Source: Kerstersia similis
GTDB lineage: Bacteria > Pseudomonadota > Gammaproteobacteria > Burkholderiales > Burkholderiaceae_B
DNA: 64,000 nucleotides
Direction of reading: 5' to 3'
NCBI RefSeq assembly: GCF_965139615.1
Contig: NZ_CBCSIQ010000019.1
Span: 1-64,000 of the forward strand
Shown: in pieces, positions 5,791 through 15,014 of the stretch
Numbering within the stretch: position 1 is the first letter of the stretch
Layout: each line of letters opens with the position of its first letter
Made by a program: the position numbers and the translations under genes
Notes under the pieces: model-generated
Databases searched by the model: none
Told to the model about the DNA's origin: nothing
What the model saw: the letters and a program-made list of their open reading frames with translations, nothing else

Positions 5791-8651
5791 CCCAGGCAAG
5801 GAATCTCGTGCTGCACGGCATAGACTCTGTTCTCGGCTGGCTGCGCCAGCAGGTTTCGGCGCAGGCGGATCTGCACCTGGATTCGCGGCGCCTGCGTGCC
5901 GGTGATGTGTTCCTGGCGGTGCCGGGCGTACGCGGCGATGGTCGCGAACATATTGCGGCTGCGCGTGCGGCTGGTGCGTGGGTGCTGGCAGATACGGCAG
6001 ACCGGCCTTCCGGCGCGCCATGGCCGGTGGACCAGGGCGAGGCAGATGCCGGCCTGGCCTGGGTGCCTGGCCTGAAAGCCTTGCTGGGTAGCATCGCGCA
6101 TGAATGGTATGGCCAGCCTTCGCAGCATCTGGCTGTGGTGGCAGTGACCGGAACCAATGGCAAGACATCCTGCGCGTACTGGATTGCGGATGCACTGGCC
6201 GGGGCCGGGATGCCATGCGGCGTCCTGGGCACGCTGGGCACGCGCTGGCCGGATGGCAGCAGCGAAGCGGGCAATCTGACGACGCCCGATGTGGTCAGTG
6301 TGCATCGCACCCTGGCTGCGCAGCGCGCTGCGGGTGCGCAGGCCGTCGCCATGGAGGCGTCGTCCATCGGTATCGAGCAGGGCCGCATGGATCAGGTGCA
6401 GCTGCGCGTGGCGGCCTGGACCAACCTCAGTCGCGACCATCTGGATTACCACGGCTCCATGGAGGCTTATGCCGCCGCCAAGGAAGCCTTGTTCCGCTTT
6501 CCGGGCCTGCAGTCCGTCGTCATCAATCAGGATGATGCCGCTGGCCGGGCGGCGCATGGCCGCTTGCCCGCAGGGCTGGATGTCTGGACTTACGCCGTAG
6601 CCGGTTCCGTGGCGGATGGCGCTGCGCCGGCGCGGCTGGCTGCGCAGATGGCCGTGCCGCCAGCGGCGGACGGCCTGGCCTTTGCCTTGCTGGAGCGCGC
6701 GCCGGAGCCGGCGCAAGCGGCAGTGTCCAGTCAGTTGCTGGGTGAGCACAATATAGAAAATATGTTGCTGGTGGCTGGCGTGCTGCGCGCGCTGGGCCTG
6801 GATCTGACAGCCGCTGCGACGCAGCTGGCGCAGCTCAGGCCGGTGCCGGGCCGCCTGGAACGGGTGGTGGCGCCAGGGCAGGATGCCGCCCGGCAGGCGC
6901 TGGTGGTGGTGGATTACGCCCATACGCCCGATGCCCTGGCGCGCACGGTGCAGGCACTGGCGCCGTTGGCGCAGCGCCGTGGCGGCCGTTTGCTGTGCCT
7001 GTTCGGTTGCGGCGGTGATCGCGACCCAGGCAAGCGTCCCTTGATGGCGCAGGCGGCCCTGGCAGCAGAACGGGTGATCGTGACCAGCGACAACCCGCGC
7101 AGCGAAGCGCCCGACGCCATCATTGCGCAGATTCTGGCAGGCGTGCCGGTGGAGCGTCAGGTGGAGGTCATGGCAGACCGGGCCGAGGCAATTCTGCATG
7201 CGATCTGGAGCAGTTCGCCCGCCGACGTCATTCTCCTGGCGGGCAAGGGCCATGAAACCTATCAGGAAATCCAGGGCCAGCGCCATGTCTTTGACGACAG
7301 GGAATGGGCGCGCCTGGCGCTGTGGTGGGGCGCAGGCCGCGATGCCGCGATCGACGCCCGCAAGTTGGTTGCAGGGGAAGTGTTCGTGGCGCTGGCCGGT
7401 GAGCGCGCCGATGGCCACGATTACGTGGCGCAGGCCGAAGCAGCGGGTGCGGCAGCGGCGCTGGTAGCGCATCCGGTTGCCGGGGTGGCCTTGCCGCAGT
7501 TCGTGCTGGGTGATGGCCGCGCCGTGCTGGCGCGCCTGGCGACGGCCTGGCGCCGCCGTTTCGATATTCCGGTGATTGCCGTGACCGGCAGCAACGGCAA
7601 GACGACGACCAAGGAAATGATTGCGGCCGTGCTGGCGGCCTGGGTGGGCGAAGCGGCCCGTCTGGCCACGCGGGGCAACCTGAACAATGAGCTGGGCGTG
7701 CCGATGACGCTGTTGCGCTTGCGCGCCGGGCATCGCGCTGCCGTCATTGAACTGGGCATGAACCATCCCGGTGAGATTGCCGTGCTGGCGGCCATGGCCC
7801 AGCCTACGGTGGCGCTGGTCAACAATGCACAGCGCGAGCATCAGGAATTCATGAAGTCGGTGGCGGCCGTGGCCGAGGAAAACGGCGCGGTGCTGGCCGC
7901 CTTGCCCGCGTCCGGCGTGGCGGTCTATCCGGCAGACGACGCGCATGCCGCCGTGTGGGATGGCCTGTCCGGCACGCGCCGAAAATCCCGTTTCGCGCTG
8001 TCAGGCGCAGCCGAACTGATGGCGGCGGATCCGCAGGTGACGCCGGCCGGTGTGTCGGCCTCGGTCAGCCTGCCGGACGGCACGGTGTTGACGCTGGCGA
8101 CTGCCGTTCCTGGCGTGCATAACCTGCGCAATGCCATGGCGGCCTTGGCATGCACGCTGGCCGTCGGTGTACCGGCAGCCACGGCGCTGCATGCCCTGGC
8201 TGCGTTCGCGCCGGTGGCAGGCCGCATGCATGCGCGCCGCCTGGCGGCCGGTGTCTGGCTGATCGACGACAGCTACAACGCCAATGCCGACTCCGTGCGC
8301 GCCGCCATTGATGTGCTGGGCAGCGTGCCCGGCCCCAGGGTGCTGGTGCTGGGGGATATGGGTGAAGTGGGTGACCAGGGCCCGGCCATGCATGAGGAAG
8401 TGGGGGCATATGCCGCCAGCCGGGGCGTGGACGTACTGGTCGCCATGGGAGAGTTATCGCGCCGTGCCGTCGCCGCTTTTGGCGTTGGCGCAGTCTGGGT
8501 GGATTCGACGGAGGCGGCGATGACGGCGGTGCGTGCCGCGCAGCCTGCTGTCGTGCTGGTGAAGGGATCGCGTTTCATGCACATGGAAAAAATCGTGGCA
8601 GCTTGCGTTGCCGAATGGGATAACGGGGAGGCGGCGCATCATGTTGCTTGA
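5787..8651 (+). CDS. murEF: MurE-MurF fusion: two consecutive peptidoglycan precursor ligases in one protein
   Basis: One 954-aa frame carries both ligases. The N-terminal half (about 1-505) is MurE, with the P-loop VTGTNGKTS near residue 120 and DNPRSE near 434, the motif that selects meso-diaminopimelate. The C-terminal half (about 506-954) is MurF, with VTGSNGKTTTKEM near 598 and IDDSYNAN near 828; it adds D-Ala-D-Ala. No stop or frameshift separates them. Such fusions are known in Bordetella. The ATG at 5787 overlaps the ftsI stop and follows a GGGGG site; an in-frame upstream start at 5715 would lie deep inside ftsI. Confidence 0.95.
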   Translation: MTQARNLVLHGIDSVLGWLRQQVSAQADLHLDSRRLRAGDVFLAVPGVRGDGREHIAAARAAGAWVLADTADRPSGAPWPVDQGEADAGLAWVPGLKALLGSIAHEWYGQPSQHLAVVAVTGTNGKTSCAYWIADALAGAGMPCGVLGTLGTRWPDGSSEAGNLTTPDVVSVHRTLAAQRAAGAQAVAMEASSIGIEQGRMDQVQLRVAAWTNLSRDHLDYHGSMEAYAAAKEALFRFPGLQSVVINQDDAAGRAAHGRLPAGLDVWTYAVAGSVADGAAPARLAAQMAVPPAADGLAFALLERAPEPAQAAVSSQLLGEHNIENMLLVAGVLRALGLDLTAAATQLAQLRPVPGRLERVVAPGQDAARQALVVVDYAHTPDALARTVQALAPLAQRRGGRLLCLFGCGGDRDPGKRPLMAQAALAAERVIVTSDNPRSEAPDAIIAQILAGVPVERQVEVMADRAEAILHAIWSSSPADVILLAGKGHETYQEIQGQRHVFDDREWARLALWWGAGRDAAIDARKLVAGEVFVALAGERADGHDYVAQAEAAGAAAALVAHPVAGVALPQFVLGDGRAVLARLATAWRRRFDIPVIAVTGSNGKTTTKEMIAAVLAAWVGEAARLATRGNLNNELGVPMTLLRLRAGHRAAVIELGMNHPGEIAVLAAMAQPTVALVNNAQREHQEFMKSVAAVAEENGAVLAALPASGVAVYPADDAHAAVWDGLSGTRRKSRFALSGAAELMAADPQVTPAGVSASVSLPDGTVLTLATAVPGVHNLRNAMAALACTLAVGVPAATALHALAAFAPVAGRMHARRLAAGVWLIDDSYNANADSVRAAIDVLGSVPGPRVLVLGDMGEVGDQGPAMHEEVGAYAASRGVDVLVAMGELSRRAVAAFGVGAVWVDSTEAAMTAVRAAQPAVVLVKGSRFMHMEKIVAACVAEWDNGEAAHHVA

Positions 8652-9813
8652 ACTGGCACGCTGGCTGTCCGACCATCATTTCCGCGCGTTCGGCGTGTTC
8701 GAGTACATCACGCTGCGCGCCGTGCTGGCCGCGGCCACGGCATTGTTCATCGGTCTGCTGGCCGGCCCGGCCGTGATCCGCAAGCTGACGGCAATGAAAA
8801 TCGGCCAGGCTGTGCGCAGCTACGGCCCGGAAACCCATCTGGTCAAGACCGGAACCCCTACCATGGGTGGCGTGCTGATCCTGATTGGCATCGGCGTGAG
8901 CACGCTGTTGTGGGCCGATTGGGCCAACCGTTTTGTCTGGGTCGTGCTGCTGGTGACCTTCGGCTACGGCTGGATCGGCTGGGCGGATGATTACCGCAAA
9001 GTCGTGCACCGTGACCCCGAAGGCATGCCGGCGCGCCAGAAATTCTTCTGGCAGGCGCTGATCGGCGCCGTGGCGGCGGTATATCTGGCTTTTGCGGTGT
9101 CTGTTCCGGCCAATGTGGAACTCTGGCCGCTGTTCAAGGCCTGGGTCATGAGCGGCTTCACGATGGCGCTGCCCGATCAGGCAGACCTGATCGTGCCGTT
9201 CTTCAAGAGCGTGAGCTATCCGCTGGGCGTGTTTGGTTTCGTCATCCTGACCTGGCTGGTCATCGTCGGCACCAGCAATGCCGTCAACCTGACCGACGGC
9301 CTGGACGGGCTGGCCATCATGCCGACGGTCATGGTCGGCGCCGCGCTGGGCGTATTTGCCTATGTCGTGGGTCGTGTCGATTACTCCAAGTACCTGCTGT
9401 TCCCGTATATCCCGGGCGCGGGCGAGCTGATGGTGCTTTGCGCGGCGCTGGCCGGGGCGGGCCTGGCTTTCCTGTGGTTCAACACGTATCCGGCCCAGGT
9501 ATTCATGGGCGACGTCGGCGCGCTGGCGCTGGGCGGCATGCTGGGCACGATTGCCGTGGTGGTGCGCCAGGAAATCGTGCTGTTCATCATGGGCGGCGTG
9601 TTTGTCGTTGAAACCTTGTCGGTCGTGCTGCAGGTGGGTTGGTTCAAGTACACCAAACGCAAGTATGGCCAGGGGCGGCGCCTGCTGCGCATGGCCCCCT
9701 TGCACCACCATTTTGAAGTCGGTGGCTGGAAGGAAACGCAGGTAGTGGTGCGTTTCTGGATCATCACCATCATGCTGGTCCTGGTTGGCCTTTCTACCCT
9801 GAAACTGCGATGA
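8641..9813 (+). CDS. mraY: Phospho-N-acetylmuramoyl-pentapeptide transferase MraY
   Basis: MraY transfers phospho-MurNAc-pentapeptide from UDP to undecaprenyl phosphate, making lipid I at the inner membrane. The 390-aa polytopic protein has about ten membrane spans and the conserved loops KTGTPTMGG, WADDYRKV, the Asp-rich NAVNLTDGLDGLA, NTYPAQVFMGDVGALALGG and the Mg/nucleotide-binding PLHHHFE near the C-terminus. It is longer than the E. coli protein (360 aa). The ATG at 8641 overlaps the end of murEF by 11 bases. Confidence 0.96.
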   Translation: MLLELARWLSDHHFRAFGVFEYITLRAVLAAATALFIGLLAGPAVIRKLTAMKIGQAVRSYGPETHLVKTGTPTMGGVLILIGIGVSTLLWADWANRFVWVVLLVTFGYGWIGWADDYRKVVHRDPEGMPARQKFFWQALIGAVAAVYLAFAVSVPANVELWPLFKAWVMSGFTMALPDQADLIVPFFKSVSYPLGVFGFVILTWLVIVGTSNAVNLTDGLDGLAIMPTVMVGAALGVFAYVVGRVDYSKYLLFPYIPGAGELMVLCAALAGAGLAFLWFNTYPAQVFMGDVGALALGGMLGTIAVVVRQEIVLFIMGGVFVVETLSVVLQVGWFKYTKRKYGQGRRLLRMAPLHHHFEVGGWKETQVVVRFWIITIMLVLVGLSTLKLR

Positions 9814-11342
9814 ATACCCTGCAAGCTTCCTCTTCGGCAGATGCCCGCATCCTGGTCCTCGGACTGGGTGAGACGGGTGCGGCAGCCGCGCGCTGGCTGG
9901 CCCGCCAGGGCCGTCGGCTGCGTATTGCCGATACGCGGGAAGCGCCGCCGGGCCTGGCGGCCCTGCGTGCCGCGCTGGACGGCGCGGATGTGGAATACCA
10001 CCTGGGCCAGGGTTTGCCGCTGGCCTTGCTCGATGGCGTGCAGCAGCTGGTGTTGAGCCCCGGCTTGGCGCCGGGACAGGCACCTGTCAGCGATTTGCTG
10101 GCCCAGGCGGCGGTTCGCCAGGTTGAAATCGTCGGTGAAATCGAATTGTTCGCCCGCGCCCTGGCGGCGCTGCGGGAAGAGCGCGCATATGCGCCCAGCG
10201 TGCTGGCCGTGACCGGCACCAATGGCAAAACTACCGTGACATCGCTGACGCGCCATTTGCTTGAGGCCGCCGGCCTGAGCGCCCGCGCCGCAGGCAATAT
10301 CAGTCCGGCCGCGCTGGGTGCGTTGGCGGATGCGCTGGATGCAGATGCCTTGCCGCAGGCCTGGGTGCTGGAACTGTCGAGCTTCCAGCTGGAAACGACG
10401 CGCAGTCTGCAGGCCGATGCGGCCGTGGTGCTCAACGTGACCCAGGATCATCTGGACTGGCATGGCAGCATGGAGGCCTATGCAGCCGCCAAGGCGCGCC
10501 TGTTCGCGCAAGCCCGCATCAAGATCGTCAACCGCGAAGATGCCTGGGTGTGCGGCATGGTTGCCGGGCTCGACAGCAAGGACGTACGCAGTTTCGGCCG
10601 GGGAGAACCCTCGTTGGCCGGTGACATGGGCCTGGTGTCGGTGCAGGATATGGTCTGGCTGGTCGCCAGCGAGAATACGGATTTTGATGAGCCGGCGCCG
10701 CCGGCCGGGCGCCGCGCCAAGGGCGCAGTGCCCGAGCTGCCGCGCCAGCCGGGCCGCGATAGCCGCCTGATGCCGGTGGATGCGCTGCGTCTGCGCGGGC
10801 TGCACAATGCCCTCAATGTCCAGGCCGCATTGCTGCTGGCGCGCAGCCTGGGCTTGCCGTGGGCACCGTTGTTGCGTGCCGCCGGCCTGTATGAAGGCGA
10901 GCCGCACCGCATGACTTTCGTGCGCAGCATTGCCGGGGTGGATTTCATCAACGACAGCAAGGGAACCAACGTGGGTGCTACGTTGGCCGGGCTGGACGGC
11001 CTGTCGCAGCCGGTTGTGCTGATTGCCGGCGGGCAGGGCAAGGGGCAGGACTTCACCGAGCTGGCCCAGCTGGTTGCGCGCCGTGCGCGCGCGGTGGTGC
11101 TGATCGGCCAGGATGCCTCCATCATTGATGCCGCTCTGCGTCAGCAGGGTGTTCAGGCGCTGCATGCCGACACCATGGATGAGGCGGTACGGACGGCGTT
11201 TGCACAGGCGCAGACGGGGGATGCCGTGCTGCTGTCGCCGGCTTGCGCCAGCCTGGATATGTTCAAGGGCTATCCGCAGCGCGGCCAGGCATTTGCCGAG
11301 GCTGTGCGCGAGCTGGCGCTGGACAACGGGGAGGTCGCATGA
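9810..11342 (+). CDS. murD: UDP-N-acetylmuramoylalanine--D-glutamate ligase MurD
   Basis: MurD adds D-Glu to UDP-MurNAc-L-Ala. The 510-aa protein has the N-terminal Rossmann segment (ILVLGLGETGAAAARWL), the ATP loop VTGTNGKTTVTSL, NVTQDHLDWHG and the C-terminal FINDSKGTNVGAT with SPACASLDMFKGYPQRG. It is much longer than the E. coli protein (438 aa). A charged, Pro/Arg-rich insertion around residues 290-325 explains part of this. It overlaps mraY and ftsW by 4 bases each. Confidence 0.95.
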   Translation: MNTLQASSSADARILVLGLGETGAAAARWLARQGRRLRIADTREAPPGLAALRAALDGADVEYHLGQGLPLALLDGVQQLVLSPGLAPGQAPVSDLLAQAAVRQVEIVGEIELFARALAALREERAYAPSVLAVTGTNGKTTVTSLTRHLLEAAGLSARAAGNISPAALGALADALDADALPQAWVLELSSFQLETTRSLQADAAVVLNVTQDHLDWHGSMEAYAAAKARLFAQARIKIVNREDAWVCGMVAGLDSKDVRSFGRGEPSLAGDMGLVSVQDMVWLVASENTDFDEPAPPAGRRAKGAVPELPRQPGRDSRLMPVDALRLRGLHNALNVQAALLLARSLGLPWAPLLRAAGLYEGEPHRMTFVRSIAGVDFINDSKGTNVGATLAGLDGLSQPVVLIAGGQGKGQDFTELAQLVARRARAVVLIGQDASIIDAALRQQGVQALHADTMDEAVRTAFAQAQTGDAVLLSPACASLDMFKGYPQRGQAFAEAVRELALDNGEVA

Positions 11343-12532
11343 GCGTGCTCGATGGCGTGAGCAGCAGTGTCAATGCGGTGCGCCCTGGGCGTACGCGCAT
11401 GCGCGGTTACGATCTGCCGCTGGTGGTCGTGTCGGTCGCCTTGCTGCTGTTCGGCCTGCTGATGGTGTATTCCGCCTCGATTGCGCTGGCGGACGGGCCG
11501 CGCTACGCCAGTTACGGACGCTATTACTTCGTCATCCGCCACGGTATGTTCCTGCTGATCGGCCTGGTGGCCGGGGCGCTGGTGCTGACAGTCACCATGC
11601 AGGCCTGGCAGCGCATGTCGATACCGCTGTTCATCGGCAGCATCCTGTTGCTGCTTGCCGTGCTGATTCCCGGCATCGGGCGAGAGGTCAACGGTGCCTA
11701 CCGCTGGCTGCCGCTGGGGCCGCTGAATTTCCAGCCCTCGGAGTTGATGAAGTTCGCCATTGTCTTGTTTGCCGCGGATTACACCGTGCGCAAGCAGGAG
11801 CACATGCAGAATATCGTGCGCGGCTTTGTGCCCATGGCGCTGGTGATTGCGCTGGTGGGCATGCTGTTGCTGCTGGAACCCGACCTGGGCGCGTTCATCG
11901 TGGTCGTGGCAATCGCCGTGGGCATCCTGTTCCTGGGCGGTATTGACGGCCGGTTGTTCTCTGCGCTGGTTGCCGTCATGGTGTCCCTGTTCTTCGCCTT
12001 GATCTGGCTGGCGCCTTGGCGCCGGGCGCGCCTGTTCGCCTATCTGGATCCCTGGAATCCTGACAATGCCTACGGCAGCGCCTATCAGCTGTCACATTCG
12101 CTGATTGCGCTCGGGCGCGGCGAATGGCTGGGTGTCGGGCTGGGCGCCAGTGTGGAAAAACTGCATTACCTGCCTGAAGCGCATACCGACTTCATCGTCG
12201 CCGTCATTGGTGAAGAGCTGGGGTTTGTCGGCGTATTCCTGTTGATCGCAGGTTTTGTCATCGTGATACAGCGCGGCTTTGAAATCGGCCGGCAGGCCAT
12301 CGCCATGGACCGTACCTTCAGCGGTCTGGTGGCTTTGGGGGTGGCGCTGTGGTTCGGTGTGCAGGCCTTCATCAATATGGGCGTGTGCCTGGGCCTGTTG
12401 CCCACCAAGGGTTTGACGCTGCCCTTGGTGAGCTATGGCGGTTCCGGTCTGGTGATGAACATCTGCGCCATTGCGCTGATGATCCGCGTGGACATTGAAA
12501 ACCGCATTCTGATGCGGGGGGGGCGCACATGA
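11339..12532 (+). CDS. ftsW: Septal peptidoglycan polymerase FtsW (SEDS family)
   Basis: FtsW is the SEDS glycosyltransferase that polymerises lipid II at the division site with FtsI. The 397-aa polytopic protein has about ten spans. It shows the SEDS features FQPSELMKFAIV, LLEPDLGAFIVV (where the catalytic Asp lies), YGSAYQLSHSLIALGRG, EAHTDFIVAVIGEELG and the terminal LLPTKGLTLPLVSYGGSG. The start at 11339 overlaps the murD stop (ATGA); a longer upstream frame inside murD is less likely. Confidence 0.95.
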   Translation: MSVLDGVSSSVNAVRPGRTRMRGYDLPLVVVSVALLLFGLLMVYSASIALADGPRYASYGRYYFVIRHGMFLLIGLVAGALVLTVTMQAWQRMSIPLFIGSILLLLAVLIPGIGREVNGAYRWLPLGPLNFQPSELMKFAIVLFAADYTVRKQEHMQNIVRGFVPMALVIALVGMLLLLEPDLGAFIVVVAIAVGILFLGGIDGRLFSALVAVMVSLFFALIWLAPWRRARLFAYLDPWNPDNAYGSAYQLSHSLIALGRGEWLGVGLGASVEKLHYLPEAHTDFIVAVIGEELGFVGVFLLIAGFVIVIQRGFEIGRQAIAMDRTFSGLVALGVALWFGVQAFINMGVCLGLLPTKGLTLPLVSYGGSGLVMNICAIALMIRVDIENRILMRGGRT

Positions 12533-13608
12533 GCCGCGCTCCCGTTCTTCTGGTCATGGCTGGCGGTACCGGCGGTCATATCATGCCCGGCCTGGCGGTG
12601 GCGGAAGTGTTGCGCAGCCAGGGCTGGCAGGTGTATTGGCTGGGTGATCCGGACAAAATGGAAGGCCGTCTGGTGCCGCCGCAAGGCATCGAGCTGTTGC
12701 CGCTGCGCTTTTCCGGTTTGCGCGGCAAGGGCGTGGGCGCCATGCTGAAGCTGCCTTTCCTGTTGCTGGGTGCGCTGCGCCGCGCCTGGCGGATTTTCTC
12801 CCAGGTACGGCCCGATGTCGTGCTGGGCATGGGCGGGTATGTGACCTTCCCGGGCGGCGTGGTCGCCGCCCTGAGGCGCGTTCCCTTGGTGCTGCATGAG
12901 CAGAATGCCGTGGCAGGTATGAGCAATAAGGCCTTGGCACGTATGGCCGGCACGGTGCTGCTGGGCTTTCCGGACGCCATCCGTGGCGCCGAGGCGGTCG
13001 GTAATCCTGTGCGAGCGGCCATTGCCGCGCTGCCGGCGCCCGATGTGCGCGCCGCCGGGCGCGAAGGCCCGTTGCGTGTGCTGGTCGTGGGGGGCAGCCT
13101 GGGCGCTGCGGCGCTTAACCATTTGATTCCACAGGCGCTGGCGCTGATGGTGCCGGCGCAACGGCCCAAGGTCGTGCATCAGGCGGGCAGCGCGCATATT
13201 GAGAATTTGCGGGCTGGCTATGCCGCCGCTGGCATCGAAGCCGAGTGCGTGGCTTTCATCGACGACATGGCTGGCGCCATGGGCCAGGCCGATCTCATCA
13301 TCTGTCGGGCAGGCGCCATGACGGTGGCAGAGGTGGCAGCCGCTGGCGTGGCGGCGCTATTCGTGCCTTTCCCGCACGCGGTGGATGACCACCAGACCAT
13401 GAATGCCCGCTATCTCAGCGACCATGGTGCAGCCTGGCTGCAGCAGCAGGCCACCTTGAGCGCGCCGGGCATGGCCAAGTGGCTGGCAGAACGAAACAGG
13501 GCTGAATTGCTGGAAGTCGGCGAGAAGGCCAGAACCTATGCGCTGCCCGATGCGGCGGCACAAATTGCTGCCCGCTGTGTGCGGGCAGCCCGAAGGCAAG
13601 AAACATGA
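12529..13608 (+). CDS. murG: Lipid II synthase MurG
   Basis: MurG transfers GlcNAc from UDP-GlcNAc to lipid I at the cytoplasmic face of the membrane. The 359-aa GT-B glycosyltransferase starts with the Gly-rich loop MAGGTGGHIMPGLAVA. It continues with GMGGYVTFPGG, LHEQNAVAGMSNK and VVGGSLGAAALN, and its C-terminal donor-binding region has ICRAGAMTVAEVAAAG and PFPHAVDDHQTMNA. Length is normal. It overlaps ftsW and murC by 4 bases each. Confidence 0.96.
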   Translation: MSRAPVLLVMAGGTGGHIMPGLAVAEVLRSQGWQVYWLGDPDKMEGRLVPPQGIELLPLRFSGLRGKGVGAMLKLPFLLLGALRRAWRIFSQVRPDVVLGMGGYVTFPGGVVAALRRVPLVLHEQNAVAGMSNKALARMAGTVLLGFPDAIRGAEAVGNPVRAAIAALPAPDVRAAGREGPLRVLVVGGSLGAAALNHLIPQALALMVPAQRPKVVHQAGSAHIENLRAGYAAAGIEAECVAFIDDMAGAMGQADLIICRAGAMTVAEVAAAGVAALFVPFPHAVDDHQTMNARYLSDHGAAWLQQQATLSAPGMAKWLAERNRAELLEVGEKARTYALPDAAAQIAARCVRAARRQET

Positions 13609-15014
13609 AACACCGTATCCAACACATCCACTTCGTCGGTATCGGCGGGTCGGGCATGAACGGCATCGCAGAGGTGCTGCTCAATCTCGGCTATACGGTG
13701 AGCGGTTCGGATCTGCGCAGTTCGGCGGTCACGGAGCGGCTGGCGTCCCAGGGGGCCATCATCCATATCGGCCATGAGGCGACGAATGTCGGCCAGGCCG
13801 ATGCCATCGTGACTTCTACCGCCGTGTCCGGAGACAATCCCGAAGTGCTGGCCGCCCGTGCTGCCAGCATTCCCGTCGTGCCGCGCGCCGTGATGCTGGC
13901 GGAACTGATGCGCCTGAAGCGTGGTATTGCCGTGGCCGGTACACACGGCAAAACGACGACGACCAGCCTGGTGGCGAGCGTACTGGCAGCGGCCGGCCTG
14001 GATCCGACCTTTGTGATTGGCGGCCGTCTGAATTCCGCCGGGGTCAATGCGCGTCTCGGGCAGGGGGAGTATCTGGTGGCCGAGGCCGACGAATCGGATG
14101 CCTCGTTCCTCAACCTGATGCCGGTGATGGCAATCGTCACCAATATCGACGCTGACCATATGGACACCTATGGTCATGACCTGGCGCGCCTGAAGCATGC
14201 CTTCATCGAGTTCACGCAGCGCCTGCCGTTCTACGGCAGCGCCATTCTGTGCGTAGATGACGCCAATGTGCGTGAAATCGTGCCCTTTGTGTCGCGTCCG
14301 GTCACGACCTATGGCTTTGACGAAAATGCCCAGGTGCGCGCGGAGAACATGCGTACCGATGGCGTGCGCATGCGTTTCGACGTGTTGAGGCGTGATCGCA
14401 AGGGGGTTGTGCTGCCGCGCATGGAGGTCGTGCTGAACCTGCCGGGCCGCCACAATGTCCTCAATGCGCTGGCTGCCATTGCCGTGGCGACGGAGCTGGG
14501 CGTGGCCGACAGCGTGATGGTGCAGGCGCTGGCGGATTTCAATGGCGTGGGCCGGCGCTTTACCCATGTCGGCGATTTTGCGGTGCCGCAGGCGCAGGGC
14601 GGCGGCAGCTTTACGGTGATCGACGATTACGGCCATCACCCGGTGGAAATGGCTGCAACGCTGGCGGCGGCGCGGGGCGCCTGGCCGGAGCGGCGCATCG
14701 TGCTGGCGTTCCAGCCGCACCGCTATACCCGCACGCGGGACTGTTTCGAGGATTTCGTCAAAGTATTGAGCGACGCGGATGCCGTGCTGCTGACCGAAGT
14801 GTATGCCGCTGGCGAGGAGCCGCTGGTGGCGGCCGACGGCCGCGCGCTGGCACGCGGCTTGCGCGTGGCCGGACGGGTCGAGCCGGTCTTTGTGGAGGAT
14901 GTGGACGATCTGCCCCAGGCCGTCCGTGATTTTGTGCGTGACGGAGATGTCGTGATCGTCATGGGTGCGGGGTCCATCAGCCGGGTGCCCGCACGTATAG
15001 GAGAACAAGCATGA
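13605..15014 (+). CDS. murC: UDP-N-acetylmuramate--L-alanine ligase MurC
   Basis: MurC adds L-Ala to UDP-MurNAc, the first step of stem-peptide assembly. The 469-aa protein has the UDP-binding start HIHFVGIGGSGMNGIAEVL, the ATP loop VAGTHGKTTTTSLVA, EADESDASFLNL and the C-terminal IDDYGHHPVEMAATL with AFQPHRYTRTRD. In these Mur ligases a Lys downstream of the P-loop is normally carbamylated. Length is usual. It is coupled to murG and ddl by 4-base ATGA overlaps. Confidence 0.96.
   Translation: MKHRIQHIHFVGIGGSGMNGIAEVLLNLGYTVSGSDLRSSAVTERLASQGAIIHIGHEATNVGQADAIVTSTAVSGDNPEVLAARAASIPVVPRAVMLAELMRLKRGIAVAGTHGKTTTTSLVASVLAAAGLDPTFVIGGRLNSAGVNARLGQGEYLVAEADESDASFLNLMPVMAIVTNIDADHMDTYGHDLARLKHAFIEFTQRLPFYGSAILCVDDANVREIVPFVSRPVTTYGFDENAQVRAENMRTDGVRMRFDVLRRDRKGVVLPRMEVVLNLPGRHNVLNALAAIAVATELGVADSVMVQALADFNGVGRRFTHVGDFAVPQAQGGGSFTVIDDYGHHPVEMAATLAAARGAWPERRIVLAFQPHRYTRTRDCFEDFVKVLSDADAVLLTEVYAAGEEPLVAADGRALARGLRVAGRVEPVFVEDVDDLPQAVRDFVRDGDVVIVMGAGSISRVPARIGEQA

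Noticed and set aside
5667..7946. A 759-codon minus-strand frame opposite ftsI and murEF
   Set aside because: Same reason: antisense to conserved ligase domains with no recognisable motif and no ribosome-binding site.
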